A stretch of 58,156 nucleotides of DNA from Deltaproteobacteria bacterium (GCA_014191855.1 BJHF01000037.1:1-58156); one strand, 5' to 3'; positions 34,527 through 45,055 are shown, counted from the first letter of the stretch. Notes: generated by a model from the letters alone, not told the origin. Made by a program: numbers and translations.

Positions 34527-35497
34527 GCCCAGCCCCCGACCAGGCTCGCCGCGAACATCAGGCCAAATGCGGCGGTTGGCGCACCGATTCGCTCGATGCC
34601 CGCGTCGCACAGCCGCACCGCCACCCAGCTCCCGATCAGCAAGGTGCCGACGATGGGCCCGGGGCTCAGCCGGCGCGCGAAGCCCGCTGCGGCGACGCCA
34701 AGCGGGACGAGGAGTACAGGTAGCAACGTGCGTTTCCACAGAAGCCAGCGCTCCAGTCTATCGCGACCGAGGCTGGCGCTGATCGCGAGCTGTCGAAGGA
34801 GGTCGGGCGTGGTGCGCTCCGAAACGTGAACCTTGCCGCGGTTCGCGATGGGGATCGGCACGGCCACGTGCGCCGCGCGGACGGATTCGCCGCTTGCCAG
34901 GCGAAGTTCGGCCTCCTCCAGTTCGACGAACACGCCCCCCCGCCGCGCGCCGATGGCCCACCCGGCGGCGCGCCCGGTGGCCAGGCCGTCCGTGAACACC
35001 AGGCCGTCGCCCTCCACGGCCGCCCACCAGCTCCCGACTCGCACCGGTCGGTCGGCGCGGGGCACGATCGCGGCAGCGGCGGCGGCCCGCGTGTCCCTCA
35101 CCCACGAACGCGCCAGTGGCTCGGCGAAGTGTCCGAGACCGGCGTGGGCGAAGGCTACGGGCACGAGCAGAACCATGCCAAGGAGCGCTATTTTTTGTTG
35201 GGAGAGCCCAGAGGCGGCGAGGGCGAGCAGCGCATGCTCCTCCCGCAAGCGGGCCACGCCGCTCGCCATCCCGGCGAGCGCCCCGACGGCCAGCGCGAGC
35301 GGGGCGATCGAGCCGGCCACGCCGAGCACCAGGTGCAGGAGCAGCTCCGGGGCCGGAGAAACGGAGCTCGCCAGCAAGACCTGCCCGAGCCCGGCAAGAG
35401 TGAGCAGCGCGAGCGCCAGCGCGCCGGTCGTCCACGCCGGCGTCCAGATCGCGCGCACGAGAAGCCGAACCACGGGGCCTCGCAGCGAGGAGATCAC
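34514..35497 (-). CDS. LptF/LptG-like permease
   Basis: A 327-residue protein with two N-terminal hydrophobic pairs, the coupling segment MASGVARLREEHALLALAASGLSQQKIALLG characteristic of YjgP/YjgQ (E-x-x-A-L-x-A-x-G-x-S), a periplasmic mainly beta part (about 130-240) and C-terminal helices. Predicted half of the LptB2FG transporter. GTG 35497 is taken as start because it precedes the first helix; a second GTG at 35479 is possible. Divergent from carD across 69 bases. LptB is not in the window. Confidence 0.68.
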   Translation of the reverse strand: MISSLRGPVVRLLVRAIWTPAWTTGALALALLTLAGLGQVLLASSVSPAPELLLHLVLGVAGSIAPLALAVGALAGMASGVARLREEHALLALAASGLSQQKIALLGMVLLVPVAFAHAGLGHFAEPLARSWVRDTRAAAAAAIVPRADRPVRVGSWWAAVEGDGLVFTDGLATGRAAGWAIGARRGGVFVELEEAELRLASGESVRAAHVAVPIPIANRGKVHVSERTTPDLLRQLAISASLGRDRLERWLLWKRTLLPVLLVPLGVAAAGFARRLSPGPIVGTLLIGSWVAVRLCDAGIERIGAPTAAFGLMFAASLVGGWAWRR

Positions 35498-35566
35498 GCC
35501 GCAGGCCCGGATAGAGAAGCCGCCCCGGCAGTTTCGTGATAGGGGGCGGCGCGTTTCGAGGTCGGC

Positions 35567-36070
35567 ATGCAGTTCAATGTGGGCGACAAGGCGGTTTATC
35601 CGGCACACGGCGTCGGCATCATCCGCGATGTGGTTACCATCGAGCTGGATGGCGAGAAGCACATCTTCTTCGTGCTGAAGATTCTCGATAACGGGATGAC
35701 GATCAAGGTACCGGTGGCGAACGCGCAGTCCATCGGGATGCGGTCGGTCGTGGGCACCGAGCAGATCGACAAGGTGTTCGACATCCTGAAAGATCGGGAC
35801 GTACCGGCCGACAACCAAACGTGGAACCGCCGCTATCGCGACTACATGAGCAAGATCAAGACGGGTGATCCGCTTGAGGTTGCCAAGGTGCTGCGCGATC
35901 TGGCGCTCTTGAAGGCCGACAAGCCGCTTTCCTTCGGCGAACGCAAGATGTTCGACCAGGCGCGGAGCCTGCTGGTGCAGGAGATCGCGTGTGCGCGCGA
36001 TCAGAACGAGCAGGCGGTGAGCGCCGAGATCGAGGCGCTGTTCGCGCCGAACAAGCCCCCCGCTCCCTGA
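35567..36070 (+). CDS. carD: CarD-family transcription regulator
   Basis: A 167-residue protein with the CarD/TRCF RNA-polymerase-interacting domain at the N-terminus (FNVGDKAVYPAHGVGIIRDVV) and a helical C-terminal DNA-binding part including RYRDYMSKIKTGDPLEVAKVLRDL. CarD stabilises RNA polymerase open complexes, notably at rRNA promoters in mycobacteria and in many myxobacteria; it has the short length of CdnL rather than the long HMGA-containing Myxococcus CarD. A GAGG box six bases upstream supports ATG 35567. It precedes cysS, as is common in this phylum. Confidence 0.92.
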   Translation: MQFNVGDKAVYPAHGVGIIRDVVTIELDGEKHIFFVLKILDNGMTIKVPVANAQSIGMRSVVGTEQIDKVFDILKDRDVPADNQTWNRRYRDYMSKIKTGDPLEVAKVLRDLALLKADKPLSFGERKMFDQARSLLVQEIACARDQNEQAVSAEIEALFAPNKPPAP

Positions 36071-36137
36071 AAGAATCGACAATCGTTGACATGGCAGCGC
36101 GGGTGCGGCTACACGGCGGCCCGCCGACGGAGTGCGC

Positions 36138-37634
36138 TTGATCCGCGTCTACAACACCCTCTCCCGCTCGCTGGAACCGCTCGAAACCCGGGAGGAAGGC
36201 AAGGTCGGGCTCTACGTGTGCGGCATGACCGTATACGACTACTGCCACATCGGGCACGCACGCGCGATGATGGCGTTCGACGTGATGAATCGCTACCTCA
36301 AGCGCGCGGGGTACGCGGTGAACTTCGTCCGCAACCACACGGACGTGGACGACAAGATCCTCAACCGCGCCAGGGAAACGGGGGTTTCCCCTCTGGAGTT
36401 GAGCGCCCACTTCATCGCCGAGCTCGAGCGAGACCTCGACGCGGTGGGGCTCCAGCGCCCCACGGTTGAGCCGAGGGTGAGCGAGCACATCCCGGAGGTC
36501 GTGGCGATGATCGCGGAGCTGATCCGCCGTGAACACGCCTACGTGGCCGAGAATGGCGATGTCTACTTCAGCATCGAGCGCTGCCCCGGCTATGGCAAGC
36601 TCTCTGGCAAGCGGATCGACGAGCAGCGGGAAGGCGCTCGGGTGGCCGTGGAGAGCGCGAAGCGCCATCCGGGGGACTTCGCCCTGTGGAAGTCCGAGCC
36701 CGATCCCGCGGATCTCGGCTGGGAAGCGTCGTTTGGGCGGGGGCGTCCCGGCTGGCACATCGAGTGCTCCGCGATGGCCGCCAAGCACCTCGGCCCCCAG
36801 TTCGACATCCACGGGGGCGGCATCGATCTGGTGTTTCCGCACCACGAAAACGAGATCGCACAGTCGGAGTGCGCGAGCGGCTTGTCCCCGTTCGCCAGGT
36901 ACTGGCTGCATAATGGGCACCTGACGCTGGTGGATGCGGAAGGATCGCCCGTGAAGATGTCGAAGTCGCTCGGCAACGTCGTGCAGATCCGCGACGTGGT
37001 GCAGCGTGTGCCGGCAGAGGCCCTGCGCCTGCTCTACGTCGATACGCACTATCGTTCACCGCTTCCGTACTCGGACACGAAGCTAAACGACTCGCTCGGC
37101 GCGTTGGACCGGGTGTATGTCGCCAAGGAAACCGTGCTGGAGGTCATCGCCAAGGGCGGAAGCGCGCCGCTGGATGAGCTCCCCGAGTCCGCTCGTGATG
37201 TGCACCGGTTGGCCACGGGCTTCGCCGACAAGCTGGATGCCGCGATGTCGGAAGACTTCAACAGCGCCACCGCCATGGGCCACTTCTTCGAGTTGGTGCG
37301 CGCGGTGAACCGCTTCGGCAACGACAAGAAGGCACGTGCGAAGGGGGCTTCGGCGCTTCGGCCCGCGGCGGCTGCGTTCGACGTGATGGCGGAGGTGTTC
37401 GGCGTCGGCGGGCTCGCGCCGGGGGCGTACTTCGACGAGGCGAAGGTGAAGCGCCTGCGCTCGCAGGGCCGCTCGGTGGAGGCGGTGGATGCGAAGGTGG
37501 CCGAGCGTTCGGCCGCTCGCGCGGGCAAGGACTGGGCGCGGGCCGACGCCCTGCGGATTGAACTGGAAGGCGCCGGGATCGCCGTGATGGACGATCCGGC
37601 GGGAAGCACCTGGCGCGTTCGCGTCGACGCCTGA
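36138..37634 (+). CDS. cysS: cysteinyl-tRNA synthetase
   Basis: Charges tRNA-Cys. Class I signatures are complete: the zinc-side [17 protein letters not shown] with HIGH, the GWHIECSAM and [15 protein letters not shown] motifs with zinc ligands, and KMSKSLGN. The 498-residue length is usual. TTG 36138 is preferred over GTG 36132 because GACGGAG then lies six bases upstream. It is followed 13 bases later by the ITPase-type pyrophosphatase gene, and lies downstream of carD. Confidence 0.96.
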   Translation: MIRVYNTLSRSLEPLETREEGKVGLYVCGMTVYDYCHIGHARAMMAFDVMNRYLKRAGYAVNFVRNHTDVDDKILNRARETGVSPLELSAHFIAELERDLDAVGLQRPTVEPRVSEHIPEVVAMIAELIRREHAYVAENGDVYFSIERCPGYGKLSGKRIDEQREGARVAVESAKRHPGDFALWKSEPDPADLGWEASFGRGRPGWHIECSAMAAKHLGPQFDIHGGGIDLVFPHHENEIAQSECASGLSPFARYWLHNGHLTLVDAEGSPVKMSKSLGNVVQIRDVVQRVPAEALRLLYVDTHYRSPLPYSDTKLNDSLGALDRVYVAKETVLEVIAKGGSAPLDELPESARDVHRLATGFADKLDAAMSEDFNSATAMGHFFELVRAVNRFGNDKKARAKGASALRPAAAAFDVMAEVFGVGGLAPGAYFDEAKVKRLRSQGRSVEAVDAKVAERSAARAGKDWARADALRIELEGAGIAVMDDPAGSTWRVRVDA

Positions 37635-37647
37635 TCGGGCACCCGCG

Positions 37648-38232
37648 GTGACAACGCTCGTTCTGGCCTCCCGAAACGCCCACAAGGTCGAGGAGCTACG
37701 ACGCATTGCGCCGTACGTGGCGTGGTTGGTTCTGCCCGACGAGCTGGGTGATCCCCCGGAGACCGGCGATACGTTCGAGGCGAACTCCCTGGAGAAAGCT
37801 AGGTACGTCGCCGAACGAATGGGGTGCTGGGCGCTGGCGGACGACTCGGGCCTGGAGGTGGATGCGCTCGGCGGGCGCCCGGGCGTGTACAGCAAGCGCT
37901 ACTCGCCCGAGGGGCGGGACGACACGAACAACGCGTTGCTTCTGCGAGAATTGGCCGGGTGGGCAGGGAACGCGCGCGGGGCGAGGTACCGGTGCGTCAT
38001 CGCGCTGGTGGGTCCGGGGGGCGCGTTCACCGCCTCGGGTGCCTGCGAAGGCCGGATCGGCGAGGCGCCACGCGGCAGCAACGGCTTCGGGTACGACCCA
38101 TTGTTCCTGCCGGATGCGGTGTACGGGCGCACGATGGCCGAGCTCGAACCCGCCGAAAAGGACCGCATCAGCCACCGCGGAGCCGCGCTGGCCCAGCTCC
38201 CGGCGTTGCTCCGGAGCGCGGGGATCGGATGA
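37648..38232 (+). CDS. rdgB: RdgB/HAM1-type non-canonical purine NTP pyrophosphatase
   Basis: Hydrolyses dITP, ITP and XTP to monophosphates, cleaning the nucleotide pool. The 194-residue protein has the family motifs LASRNAHKVEEL, TFEANSLEKARY, ALADDSGLEVDALGGRPGVYSKRY, and SNGFGYDPLFLP with E-x-x-x-K-x-x-I-S-H-R-G-x-A at the end. GTG start 13 bases after cysS. Overlaps the next gene's ATG. Confidence 0.94.
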   Translation: MTTLVLASRNAHKVEELRRIAPYVAWLVLPDELGDPPETGDTFEANSLEKARYVAERMGCWALADDSGLEVDALGGRPGVYSKRYSPEGRDDTNNALLLRELAGWAGNARGARYRCVIALVGPGGAFTASGACEGRIGEAPRGSNGFGYDPLFLPDAVYGRTMAELEPAEKDRISHRGAALAQLPALLRSAGIG

Positions 38233-38927
38233 GCGAAGGCCCCTGGACCCAACACGCGCCGGGCCTCTGGTTCAGCGATGTGGTGACATCGGGGAACGGG
38301 CCACTGCGGCAGGTGGCCTTGCGCCTCGCAGACGGCGATCTCGTCGTCGTGAGCCCCATCGGCTCGACGCCCGAGCCTACGCACGAAGCGCTGCTTGCGA
38401 TCGGCACGCCGTCGCTGCTGCTCGCGCCGAACTTCTTCCACAATCTCGGGCTGAAGCGCTGGATTGAACGGCATCCCCACGCGGTCACCGTTGCCACCGA
38501 GGCTGCCACGGGCCGCCTGCGCCGGAAGACTCCGGTGCCGATCCATGCGATCGAGGGGCTCCGCGAGCGCCTGCCTCCACACGTTACGCTGATCGAACCC
38601 CCGTTTACGCGCACGGGCGAGGTGTGGCTTCGTGTGGAGGGTGAGGGCGGCGTCGGCTGGGTGGTGTGCGATGCCTTCTTCAACTTTCCCAATCTCCCGA
38701 GCGGTGTGATCGGCTGGTTCATCGCGGCGACCTTCAACGGCCCTGGCCTGGCGATCGGCGGCACCTTCCGGGTGTTGGCGCTGCGGGATCGCCCGGCCTA
38801 CGCCGCGTGGCTCCGCGCCCAGATCGCGGCGGACCGGCCAGTCTGGATCGCGCCCTCCCACGGCGACCTGATCGCGGGCCCGAAGCTCCCCGAGCGGCTG
38901 CAGCGGCTGGTGAACGCTTCGTTCTGA
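38229..38927 (+). CDS. DUF4336-like predicted metallo-hydrolase
   Basis: A 232-residue protein with the strand order of the DUF4336 (metallo-beta-lactamase-related) family: VALRLADGDLVVVSPIG, LLLAPNFFHNLGLKRWIERHP, WVVCDAFFNFPN and APSHGDLIAGP near the end. The H-x-H-x-D-H metal motif of true MBL enzymes is not evident; one H-N pair and the SHGD may be remnants. Shares ATGA with the upstream pyrophosphatase gene. Substrate unknown. Confidence 0.6.
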   Translation: MSEGPWTQHAPGLWFSDVVTSGNGPLRQVALRLADGDLVVVSPIGSTPEPTHEALLAIGTPSLLLAPNFFHNLGLKRWIERHPHAVTVATEAATGRLRRKTPVPIHAIEGLRERLPPHVTLIEPPFTRTGEVWLRVEGEGGVGWVVCDAFFNFPNLPSGVIGWFIAATFNGPGLAIGGTFRVLALRDRPAYAAWLRAQIAADRPVWIAPSHGDLIAGPKLPERLQRLVNASF

Positions 38928-38933
38928 GCGGGC

Positions 38934-41186
38934 TCAGCCGCCCCGGATCCGGTTCAGGGCGCTCCCCGCGACAAACCAGGCGAATTGCTCGGGAGAGCAG
39001 GTGGTTTTGGTGGCCACGTGGTCCGCCGAGCCGTCGGCGTGGTGCAGGATCAGCGCCGGCGACTTCCCATGCGGGATCGCCGAAACTCCGTCAAGGGCCA
39101 CCCGATCGTCGACCCGCACCTTGTCGTAGTCGGCCGGATTGGCGAAGGTCAGCGGCAAAACGCCCTGCTTCTTCAGGTTCGTCTCATGGATTCGCGCGAA
39201 GCTGCGTGCCACGATCACGAGACAGCCCATGAAGCGCGGCTCCATCGCCGCGTGCTCACGGCTCGACCCCTCGCCGTAATTCTCGTCGCCGACGACCATC
39301 CAGGGTTGGCCCGCTGCTTTGTAGCGGCGCGCGAGATCCGGAAACGGCACGCCATCCTCGCCGGCCAGCACGTCGCGACCCTTGCCGACGGCGCCGTCGA
39401 AGGCGCTCACGGCGGTGGAGAACAGGTTCCCGGAGATGTTGGTGAGGTGCCCCCTGTACTTCAGCCACGGGCCCGCGGCGGAGATGTGGTCGGTGGTGCA
39501 CTTCCCCTTCGCCTTGAGCAGCACCACGAGCCCGGCGGGATCGACGCCGCTCCAAGCGGGGAACGGCGTGAGGCGCTCCAGCCGATCGCTGCCCGCCTTG
39601 ATGAGCACCTCCACCCCGCTGTTCGCCGGATCGGGCGCGATGTACCCGACGAAGTCGCGCACGAACCCGCGTTTGGGGAGGTCGTCCCCGGTCGGCGCTT
39701 CCAGTCGCACCGCGGCGCCCGCGGCGTCGAGGCTGTCGGTCGCCGGGTTGAACGCGAGGTCGCCCGAGAGCGCCATCGCTACGACCGTCTCGGGGCTGCC
39801 GATGAAGGCGAGCGTCTCCAGGTTCGCATCGTTCCGGGCCGGGAAGTTCCGGTTGAACGACGTGACGATGGTGTTGCGTTCGCCCTTCTGGATGTCGTCG
39901 CGCTTCCACTGCCCGATGCACGGGCCGCAAGCATTGGCAAGCACGGTGGCGCCGATCGCTTCGAGGTCGGCGAGCTGACCATCCCGCTTGATCGTGGCGA
40001 AGATCTGATCCGAGCCGGGCGTGACGAGCAGCGGAACCTTCGCCCGAAGCCCACGAGCCTTCGCCTGGCGCGCGATGTGGGCGGCGCGCTCGAGATCCTC
40101 GTACGAGCTGTTGGTGCAGCTCCCGATGAGCGCCACTTTGATGTTGCGCGGGTAGTCTTCGGCGGCGATTGCGGCTTTCATGGCGGAGAGCGGGCGCGCC
40201 AGGTCGGGCGTGTGCGGGCCGACGAGGTGCGGCTCAAGCGTCGTGAGGTCGATCTCCACGACCCGGTCGTAGTAGTCCCGGGGAGAGGCTTCCACCTCGG
40301 GGTCGGCGCGGAGCGCGCCCGCGATCGCGTCGCACCGATCGGCGAGCTCGGCTCGGGCCGTGGCCCGCAGATAGTCAGACATGCGGGCGTCGTAAGGAAA
40401 GATGGACGTCGTGGCCCCGAGCTCGGCGCCCATGTTGCAGATCGTCGCTTTCCCCGTGCACGACAGGCTCGCCGTACCCGGCCCGAAGTACTCGATCACC
40501 GCGTTGGTGCCGCCCTTCACGGTGAGCAACCCCGCGAGCTTGAGGATCACGTCTTTCGCGGCGGTCCACCCGGAGAGCTTGCCGGTGAGCTTCACGCCGA
40601 TCACGGTCGGGCAGAGCACCTCCCAAGGCAAGCCCACCATCGCATCCACCGCGTCGGCGCCGCCAACGCCCACGGCGAGCATCCCCAGCCCCCCGGCGTT
40701 TGGCGTGTGGCTGTCCGTCCCGATGATCAGGGTGCCAGGAGCTGCATAGTTCTCCAGGACGACCTGATGGATGATGCCCGCGCCCGGCTGCCAGAACCCG
40801 ATGCCGTAGCGCTGGCAGGTGGAGCGGAGAAAGTCGAAGACCTCGGCGTTCTCTTCGTGGGCAACGGCCATGTCGGCGGCCGCGCCGAGCCGAGCGCGGA
40901 TGAGGTGGTCGCAGTGCACGGTGGTGGGCACGGCGGTGGTGGCGCGTCCGGCCAGCGAGAACTGGAGGAGGGCCATCTGAGCGGTGGCGTCTTGCATCGC
41001 GACGCGATCGGGTCGTAAGTCAAGGAACGACCGGCCACGATGGAACGGTGCGGTCTCCGGCTCGACGAGGTGAGCGAACAGCACCTTCTCCGTGAGCGTG
41101 AGGCCCCGACCGAGGCGTCGCCGCGCGAGAGCGTGGCGAGCCGGAAATTGGGAATAGAGGGCTTCGAGCATGGAGAGTTCAGACAT
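38934..41186 (-). CDS. acnA: aconitate hydratase, mitochondrial-type
   Basis: Citrate-isocitrate isomerase of the TCA cycle. The 750-residue protein has the mitochondrial ACO2-like layout rather than the 890-residue AcnA or AcnB form. [22 protein letters not shown] near the N-terminal third and the Fe-S ligands [10 protein letters not shown] and [10 protein letters not shown] are present. So are the swivelling C-terminal domain motifs [28 protein letters not shown] and [14 protein letters not shown]. The symbol acnA is used loosely. Convergent with the hydrolase gene and preceded by the TPR gene. Confidence 0.95.
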   Translation of the reverse strand: MSELSMLEALYSQFPARHALARRRLGRGLTLTEKVLFAHLVEPETAPFHRGRSFLDLRPDRVAMQDATAQMALLQFSLAGRATTAVPTTVHCDHLIRARLGAAADMAVAHEENAEVFDFLRSTCQRYGIGFWQPGAGIIHQVVLENYAAPGTLIIGTDSHTPNAGGLGMLAVGVGGADAVDAMVGLPWEVLCPTVIGVKLTGKLSGWTAAKDVILKLAGLLTVKGGTNAVIEYFGPGTASLSCTGKATICNMGAELGATTSIFPYDARMSDYLRATARAELADRCDAIAGALRADPEVEASPRDYYDRVVEIDLTTLEPHLVGPHTPDLARPLSAMKAAIAAEDYPRNIKVALIGSCTNSSYEDLERAAHIARQAKARGLRAKVPLLVTPGSDQIFATIKRDGQLADLEAIGATVLANACGPCIGQWKRDDIQKGERNTIVTSFNRNFPARNDANLETLAFIGSPETVVAMALSGDLAFNPATDSLDAAGAAVRLEAPTGDDLPKRGFVRDFVGYIAPDPANSGVEVLIKAGSDRLERLTPFPAWSGVDPAGLVVLLKAKGKCTTDHISAAGPWLKYRGHLTNISGNLFSTAVSAFDGAVGKGRDVLAGEDGVPFPDLARRYKAAGQPWMVVGDENYGEGSSREHAAMEPRFMGCLVIVARSFARIHETNLKKQGVLPLTFANPADYDKVRVDDRVALDGVSAIPHGKSPALILHHADGSADHVATKTTCSPEQFAWFVAGSALNRIRGG

Positions 41187-41261
41187 GGCAGCCTCAGAAG
41201 TTCGGCGATGCCCCAGGCCCGGCAGGAGGTGGGCGGGGGTGGCGGGGCATCGCGGTTCCCG

Positions 41262-41921
41262 TCACCGGCGCTTTCGCGTTTCCTTGATCCGCGTCTCCAA
41301 CGTACACCCGTCTGCGTCCCCGAGGGCGCAGGAACGCTCCGCGTCGATGAGGGCCGCGGTGGGATTGCCGAGCCGAAACCGCGCGTCGGCCCGCATGCGC
41401 CACGCGCGCGCTGCGCTCGGGTTGAGGGCAATCCAGGCGTCGAGCGCGGTGATGGCCCCCCGATCGTTCTCCGTGCGCACGCGCGAATAGGCGAGCGCTT
41501 CCCACCCGGGCTCGTCTCCCGGCCGCTCGACCAGCGCTTTTTCAAGGTCGATCTGCGCGAGATCGAACCGCTCCACCGCGGCGTACGCCCGCCCGCGGAG
41601 CAGCTTCGCCTCCACCGCGTTCGGGTGGGCCTCGAGACACACGTCGAGCTGCGCGATGGTTTCCCCGTAGTCCTTCGCCACGAAGGCCGCAGTGCCAGCA
41701 TCGCAGGCGGCCAAGCTGGCGCCCTCCGACGCGGCCGGCGCGCCGGGCTCACCCCCTGCCGGGGGCGTGGTCGGGCCCGGAGCGGCAGCTACGGGCGGCT
41801 CGGCCTCCGACGGCGCCGCGCCGTTCACGCGCCACCACTCAAAACCGGCGTAGCTCGCGAGGGTGAGCCCGCCGCCGCAGACCAGCAGGAACAGAAACGC
41901 GATGGCGATCCAGCGCAGCAT
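41262..41921 (-). CDS. membrane-anchored TPR protein
   Basis: A 219-residue protein: one N-terminal helix ([18 protein letters not shown]), a Pro/Ala linker and three TPR-like units ([51 protein letters not shown], then [16 protein letters not shown]). The repeats would face the periplasm and act in protein contacts. It is 75 bases upstream of aconitase on the same strand, but no link is expected. Divergent from the metalloprotease gene. Confidence 0.75.
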   Translation of the reverse strand: MLRWIAIAFLFLLVCGGGLTLASYAGFEWWRVNGAAPSEAEPPVAAAPGPTTPPAGGEPGAPAASEGASLAACDAGTAAFVAKDYGETIAQLDVCLEAHPNAVEAKLLRGRAYAAVERFDLAQIDLEKALVERPGDEPGWEALAYSRVRTENDRGAITALDAWIALNPSAARAWRMRADARFRLGNPTAALIDAERSCALGDADGCTLETRIKETRKRR

Positions 41922-42053
41922 CGGCGCAGTCTACCTCGTCGTGTCGGAGGAACGTCAAGCAAACGAGGGGGGGCGCGCGGGTGTGCGAAATCCCCGGTAC
42001 GTTCTGTCTCCTTTCTGCGACCCCAACCGTACCTGTGCTGCTCTGGAGCCTAC

Positions 42054-43073
42054 ATGCGCCTCGTCTCTCCTCTCGGTTTTCTCTTCTTGCTCGCCGGCTG
42101 TGCACCCTCAGGCGGCGTCGCTACGGATGAGGTCGGGCTCGATGGCCACGAGAGCTGTCCGATCGAGGAGGTTGAAGTCCAGGAAGGCGACGACGGCTTT
42201 GAGTTCCAGGGCCAGAGCTACGTAAGCCAGGCGGAGTTCATCAACCTCGGCCTGCGCTGCGCCCTTGAGCCCTCCGATGAGGAGATCGAGGCGATTGAAG
42301 AGATGAACTCGCAGCAGCCGGCGTTCCAGGAGCTGCCCGAGTACCAGACGGGTGACGAGCCGGCGGATGACGAGCTGTACGGCAAGCCGAGCGGCGGCGG
42401 CGGCGGCTCCTCGGTGACGGGCGGCACGATCAACGTGTACTGGCACACGATTACCAACGGTTCGGCCGGCTCGCTCACGTCGTCCGACATCGCCAGCCAG
42501 ATCACGGTGCTGAACAACGCCTATGCGAGCACGGGCTGGTCGTTCACCCTGGTATCGACCGATACCACCAGCAACTCCTCGTGGTACAGCGGCTGCTACA
42601 GCACGTACGAAACCGCGATGAAGTCGGCGCTGCGCCTCGGCTCCGCGGACGATCTGAACATCTACACCTGCAACCCCGGCAGCGGACTCCTGGGCTGGGC
42701 CACCTTCCCGAGCTCCTACGCCAGCAACCCGACGAACGACGGTGTGGTGCTGCTGTACTCCTCGCTCCCGGGCGGCTCCGCCGCGCCGTACAACCTCGGC
42801 GACACGGCGACGCACGAGATCGGGCATTGGATGGGCCTGTACCACACCTTCCAGGGTGGCTGTAGCAAGACGGGGGACTCGGTGAGCGACACGCCGTCCG
42901 AGCGCAGCGCCAACTACGGCTGCCCGACCGGCGCGGACACCTGCACGGGCTCCGGCGTCGACCCGATCGAGAACTTCATGGACTACACCGACGACTCGTG
43001 TATGTACACGTTTACGACGGCACAGGACACGAGGATGGACGCCTCGTTCAGCGCCTACCGCTACGGCAAGTAG
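42054..43073 (+). CDS. exported M43-like zinc metalloprotease (lipoprotein)
   Basis: A 339-residue lipoprotein (FLFLLAGC signal) with an acidic pro-region, a Gly-rich linker (near residue 120) and a zinc protease domain. The zinc motif [11 protein letters not shown] places ligands H254, H258 and H264 and catalytic E255, and the downstream Met-turn [10 protein letters not shown] is that of the pappalysin/cytophagalysin M43 group. Several cysteines in the protease domain would form disulfides. ATG 42054 is chosen since it alone gives the signal peptide. A GNRA-capped hairpin follows the stop. Confidence 0.87.
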   Translation: MRLVSPLGFLFLLAGCAPSGGVATDEVGLDGHESCPIEEVEVQEGDDGFEFQGQSYVSQAEFINLGLRCALEPSDEEIEAIEEMNSQQPAFQELPEYQTGDEPADDELYGKPSGGGGGSSVTGGTINVYWHTITNGSAGSLTSSDIASQITVLNNAYASTGWSFTLVSTDTTSNSSWYSGCYSTYETAMKSALRLGSADDLNIYTCNPGSGLLGWATFPSSYASNPTNDGVVLLYSSLPGGSAAPYNLGDTATHEIGHWMGLYHTFQGGCSKTGDSVSDTPSERSANYGCPTGADTCTGSGVDPIENFMDYTDDSCMYTFTTAQDTRMDASFSAYRYGK

Positions 43074-43088
43074 GCCACGCCCCGGGCG

Positions 43089-43102
43089 CCCCGAAAGGGG
43101 TG
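43089..43102 (+). terminator. GNRA hairpin after the metalloprotease
   Basis: A CCCC-GAAA-GGGG stem-loop (43091-43102 region), within a longer GC-rich stretch, sits between the metalloprotease stop and the tRNA 3' end. The loop is of the stable GNRA type in the plus-strand RNA. There is no T run, so terminator strength is uncertain; the hairpin overlaps the tRNA's 3' boundary by two bases. Confidence 0.35.
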
Positions 43103-43174
43103 CCCCCGGCAGGGATCGAACCTGCGACCGCCCGATTAGAAATCGAGTGCTCTGTCCAGCTGAGCTACGGGGGC
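43101..43174 (-). tRNA. tRNA-Arg (anticodon TCT)
   Basis: Read on the minus strand the segment folds as a standard cloverleaf. The acceptor stem is GCCCCCG with CGGGGGC, the D arm GCTC-AGCTGGACA-GAGC, the anticodon arm loop TTTCTAA with anticodon TCT reading AGA, and the T arm GCAGG-TTCGATC-CCTGC. The discriminator is A. No CCA is encoded; CCCC follows. The gene is antisense to its neighbours, in a gap between the metalloprotease and the MopE-like gene. Confidence 0.95.
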
Positions 43175-43182
43175 AAAACCTT

Positions 43183-43200
43183 CGCCGCCCGGAGGCGGCG
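43183..43200. promoter_or_regulatory. 7-bp perfect stem upstream of the tRNA
   Basis: CGCCGCC and GGCGGCG pair around a four-base loop. In the minus-strand RNA the loop is TCCG, a stable UNCG tetraloop, followed by AAGGTTTT eight bases before the tRNA. It could be a leader hairpin of the tRNA transcript or a terminator protecting it. Function is not demonstrated. Confidence 0.3.
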
Positions 43201-43230
43201 CAGGCGCGGTAGACTATTCACGGAGGCGTG

Positions 43231-44262
43231 ATGTGGCGATCCTTGTTTGCGTTCTTGGTGCTCAGCGGGTGCGTGAATGACATCGGCGTGAGCCAGACTG
43301 CGAAGTGCAACGGGCAGCTCGAGCTGGCCGAGGACGACGTGGTGGACAGCCCGTTCGACGCGGACAAGGACGGTTATTTCAGCGCCGACAACACCGACTG
43401 CGCCAACACGTACGCCGCCGATCGCCTGGACTGCGACGACAGCGACGACACCGTGCACCCGAGCGGCGTGGAGGTGATCTGCAACGGGCTCGACGACGAC
43501 TGCGATGCGGCGACCATCGACGACAGCGACGATGACGGCGACGGCTACACCGCGTGCGTCGATGATTGTGACGATCAGAGCGACGCAATCCACCCGAACG
43601 CGGCGGAGGTGGAGTGCAATCTGCTGGACGACGACTGCGACGCACAAACGCTCGACGGTCTCGATCAGGACGGGGATGGCTACACGGAGTGCGAGGATTG
43701 CGCCGATCTTTCCCCGAAGATCAACCCCGGTACGGTCGAGACGACCTGCAACGACATCGACGATGACTGCGACGAGTTGACGTCCGACACGCCAGACGGG
43801 GACGGCGATGGCGCCTCGGTATGCGAAGACTGCGACGACAGCGATCCGATGCGGTACCCGGGCCTCGAAGAAGTGTGCGACGACGGCATCGACCAGGACT
43901 GCGACGGTGCGATCGACAACGACTGCGACTACTCCGGCACGTGGGACCTCGACGATGTCGTGGACTACTCCTGTGCCTGGGGGCTGGTCAGCTTCAACTT
44001 CGATACCCTGGTCGTCACGGACATGAACCCCACGATCAAGTTCAAGGGGAGCGGCTCGCAGCCCGGCACGATGGTTGGCAGCATCGATGCGTACAAGGAA
44101 TTCGACGCGGACAACCAGCTTTCCGGCACCTGCACGGAGACCTACGCCATCACGGGCGTGTTCACCGACAGCAACAACTTCGACGCTGAGTTCACCGCGA
44201 GCTACGCCGGTAGTTGCTACGACTGCACCAACCAGAGCTGGACGGTTCACGGCACCCGGTAA
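43231..44262 (+). CDS. MopE-like lipoprotein with Asp/Cys metal-binding repeats
   Basis: A 343-residue protein: lipoprotein signal VLSGC, then about five copies of the repeat D-x-D-x-D-G-Y/x plus C-x-D-C-x-D (for example DGDGYTACVDDCDDQSDAIHP), the putative metal-binding motif (PF11617) common in myxobacterial surface proteins and the Methylococcus copper protein MopE. A beta-rich C-terminal domain with four cysteines follows. The repeats are calcium- or copper-binding candidates. GGAGG at 43222-43226 supports the ATG at 43231 rather than the GTG at 43228. Confidence 0.85.
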   Translation: MWRSLFAFLVLSGCVNDIGVSQTAKCNGQLELAEDDVVDSPFDADKDGYFSADNTDCANTYAADRLDCDDSDDTVHPSGVEVICNGLDDDCDAATIDDSDDDGDGYTACVDDCDDQSDAIHPNAAEVECNLLDDDCDAQTLDGLDQDGDGYTECEDCADLSPKINPGTVETTCNDIDDDCDELTSDTPDGDGDGASVCEDCDDSDPMRYPGLEEVCDDGIDQDCDGAIDNDCDYSGTWDLDDVVDYSCAWGLVSFNFDTLVVTDMNPTIKFKGSGSQPGTMVGSIDAYKEFDADNQLSGTCTETYAITGVFTDSNNFDAEFTASYAGSCYDCTNQSWTVHGTR

Positions 44263-44270
44263 GGGCCCGG

Positions 44271-44927
44271 TTAGCGCAGCGGGAATGCGCGAACGAGGAG
44301 GCGAGCGCACCCCTCGCTGAGCGGTGCGCCTCGGTGGTCGCCGAAGATCGCCTCGACGTAGAAGCCGTTGGCCTCAAGCATCCACTCGAGCTCGTCGGCG
44401 GTGAAGAGGTGAAGCAGTAGCTCGCTTTCGGCGAGGAGCTCCTCGCCGTGCCAGTAGCGGTCCACCAGGCGGAGGGACTGGGCGACGGGGGCGCGGAACA
44501 CCTCCCGCGTGCGACGCACCACCGCTCCGTTCACCCGCCCAGTCCAGGCCTCACGCTCGGGCGTGTGCGCCGACCCAAGCAGGGTGAAGTCGGGCATCGG
44601 GACGTCGATGGTCAGCGGACCTCCGCCGGTCAAGGCGGCGCGACACGCCCCGAGGCAGGCCGCACGCGCCGCGCGGTCGGGCAAGAAGGCGAAGGAGGCG
44701 TTCGGGATGATGATCTCTGCGAACTCCCCTATGGAGAAGCTCGTCATGTCGCCGACGACCCAGCGCACGCTCTCGGGGCCTCTCGCGGCCGCGCGCTCGA
44801 TCATCGGCGCGCTGCGATCCAGGCCGGTGATCGGCCGGGTGCCCGCAAGCCCGCGGCACACGCGCCCGGTGCCGCAGCCAAGCACCAAAAGATTGCCACC
44901 TACGCCACGAGTAGCATAGCCAGCCAC
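44271..44927 (-). CDS. class I SAM-dependent methyltransferase, start unclear
   Basis: The 218 residues from the GTG at 44927 include motif I NLLVLGCGTGRVCRGL, GLDRSAPMI, VVGDMTSFSIGEF and the downstream strands of a class I methyltransferase. Homologous-looking sequence continues upstream in frame (DPYAHIAEAYDAEFDHAEAD, to about 44990), as these enzymes usually begin, but no ATG, GTG or TTG lies between 44927 and an in-frame TAG near 45020. Translation may begin at CTG 44990 or another weak codon, or the original start was lost. Substrate unknown. Confidence 0.7.
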   Translation of the reverse strand: MAGYATRGVGGNLLVLGCGTGRVCRGLAGTRPITGLDRSAPMIERAAARGPESVRWVVGDMTSFSIGEFAEIIIPNASFAFLPDRAARAACLGACRAALTGGGPLTIDVPMPDFTLLGSAHTPEREAWTGRVNGAVVRRTREVFRAPVAQSLRLVDRYWHGEELLAESELLLHLFTADELEWMLEANGFYVEAIFGDHRGAPLSEGCARLLVRAFPLR

Positions 44928-45055
44928 ATCGGCCTCCGCGTGATCGAACTCGGCGTCGTAGGCCTCGGCGATGTGGGCGTAGGGGTCCAGCGTGCGGTCC
45001 GTCGTTCCGATCTGAGGCGTGGCGCGCTACGCTACCCGCTCGTCCCAGGATCGTC

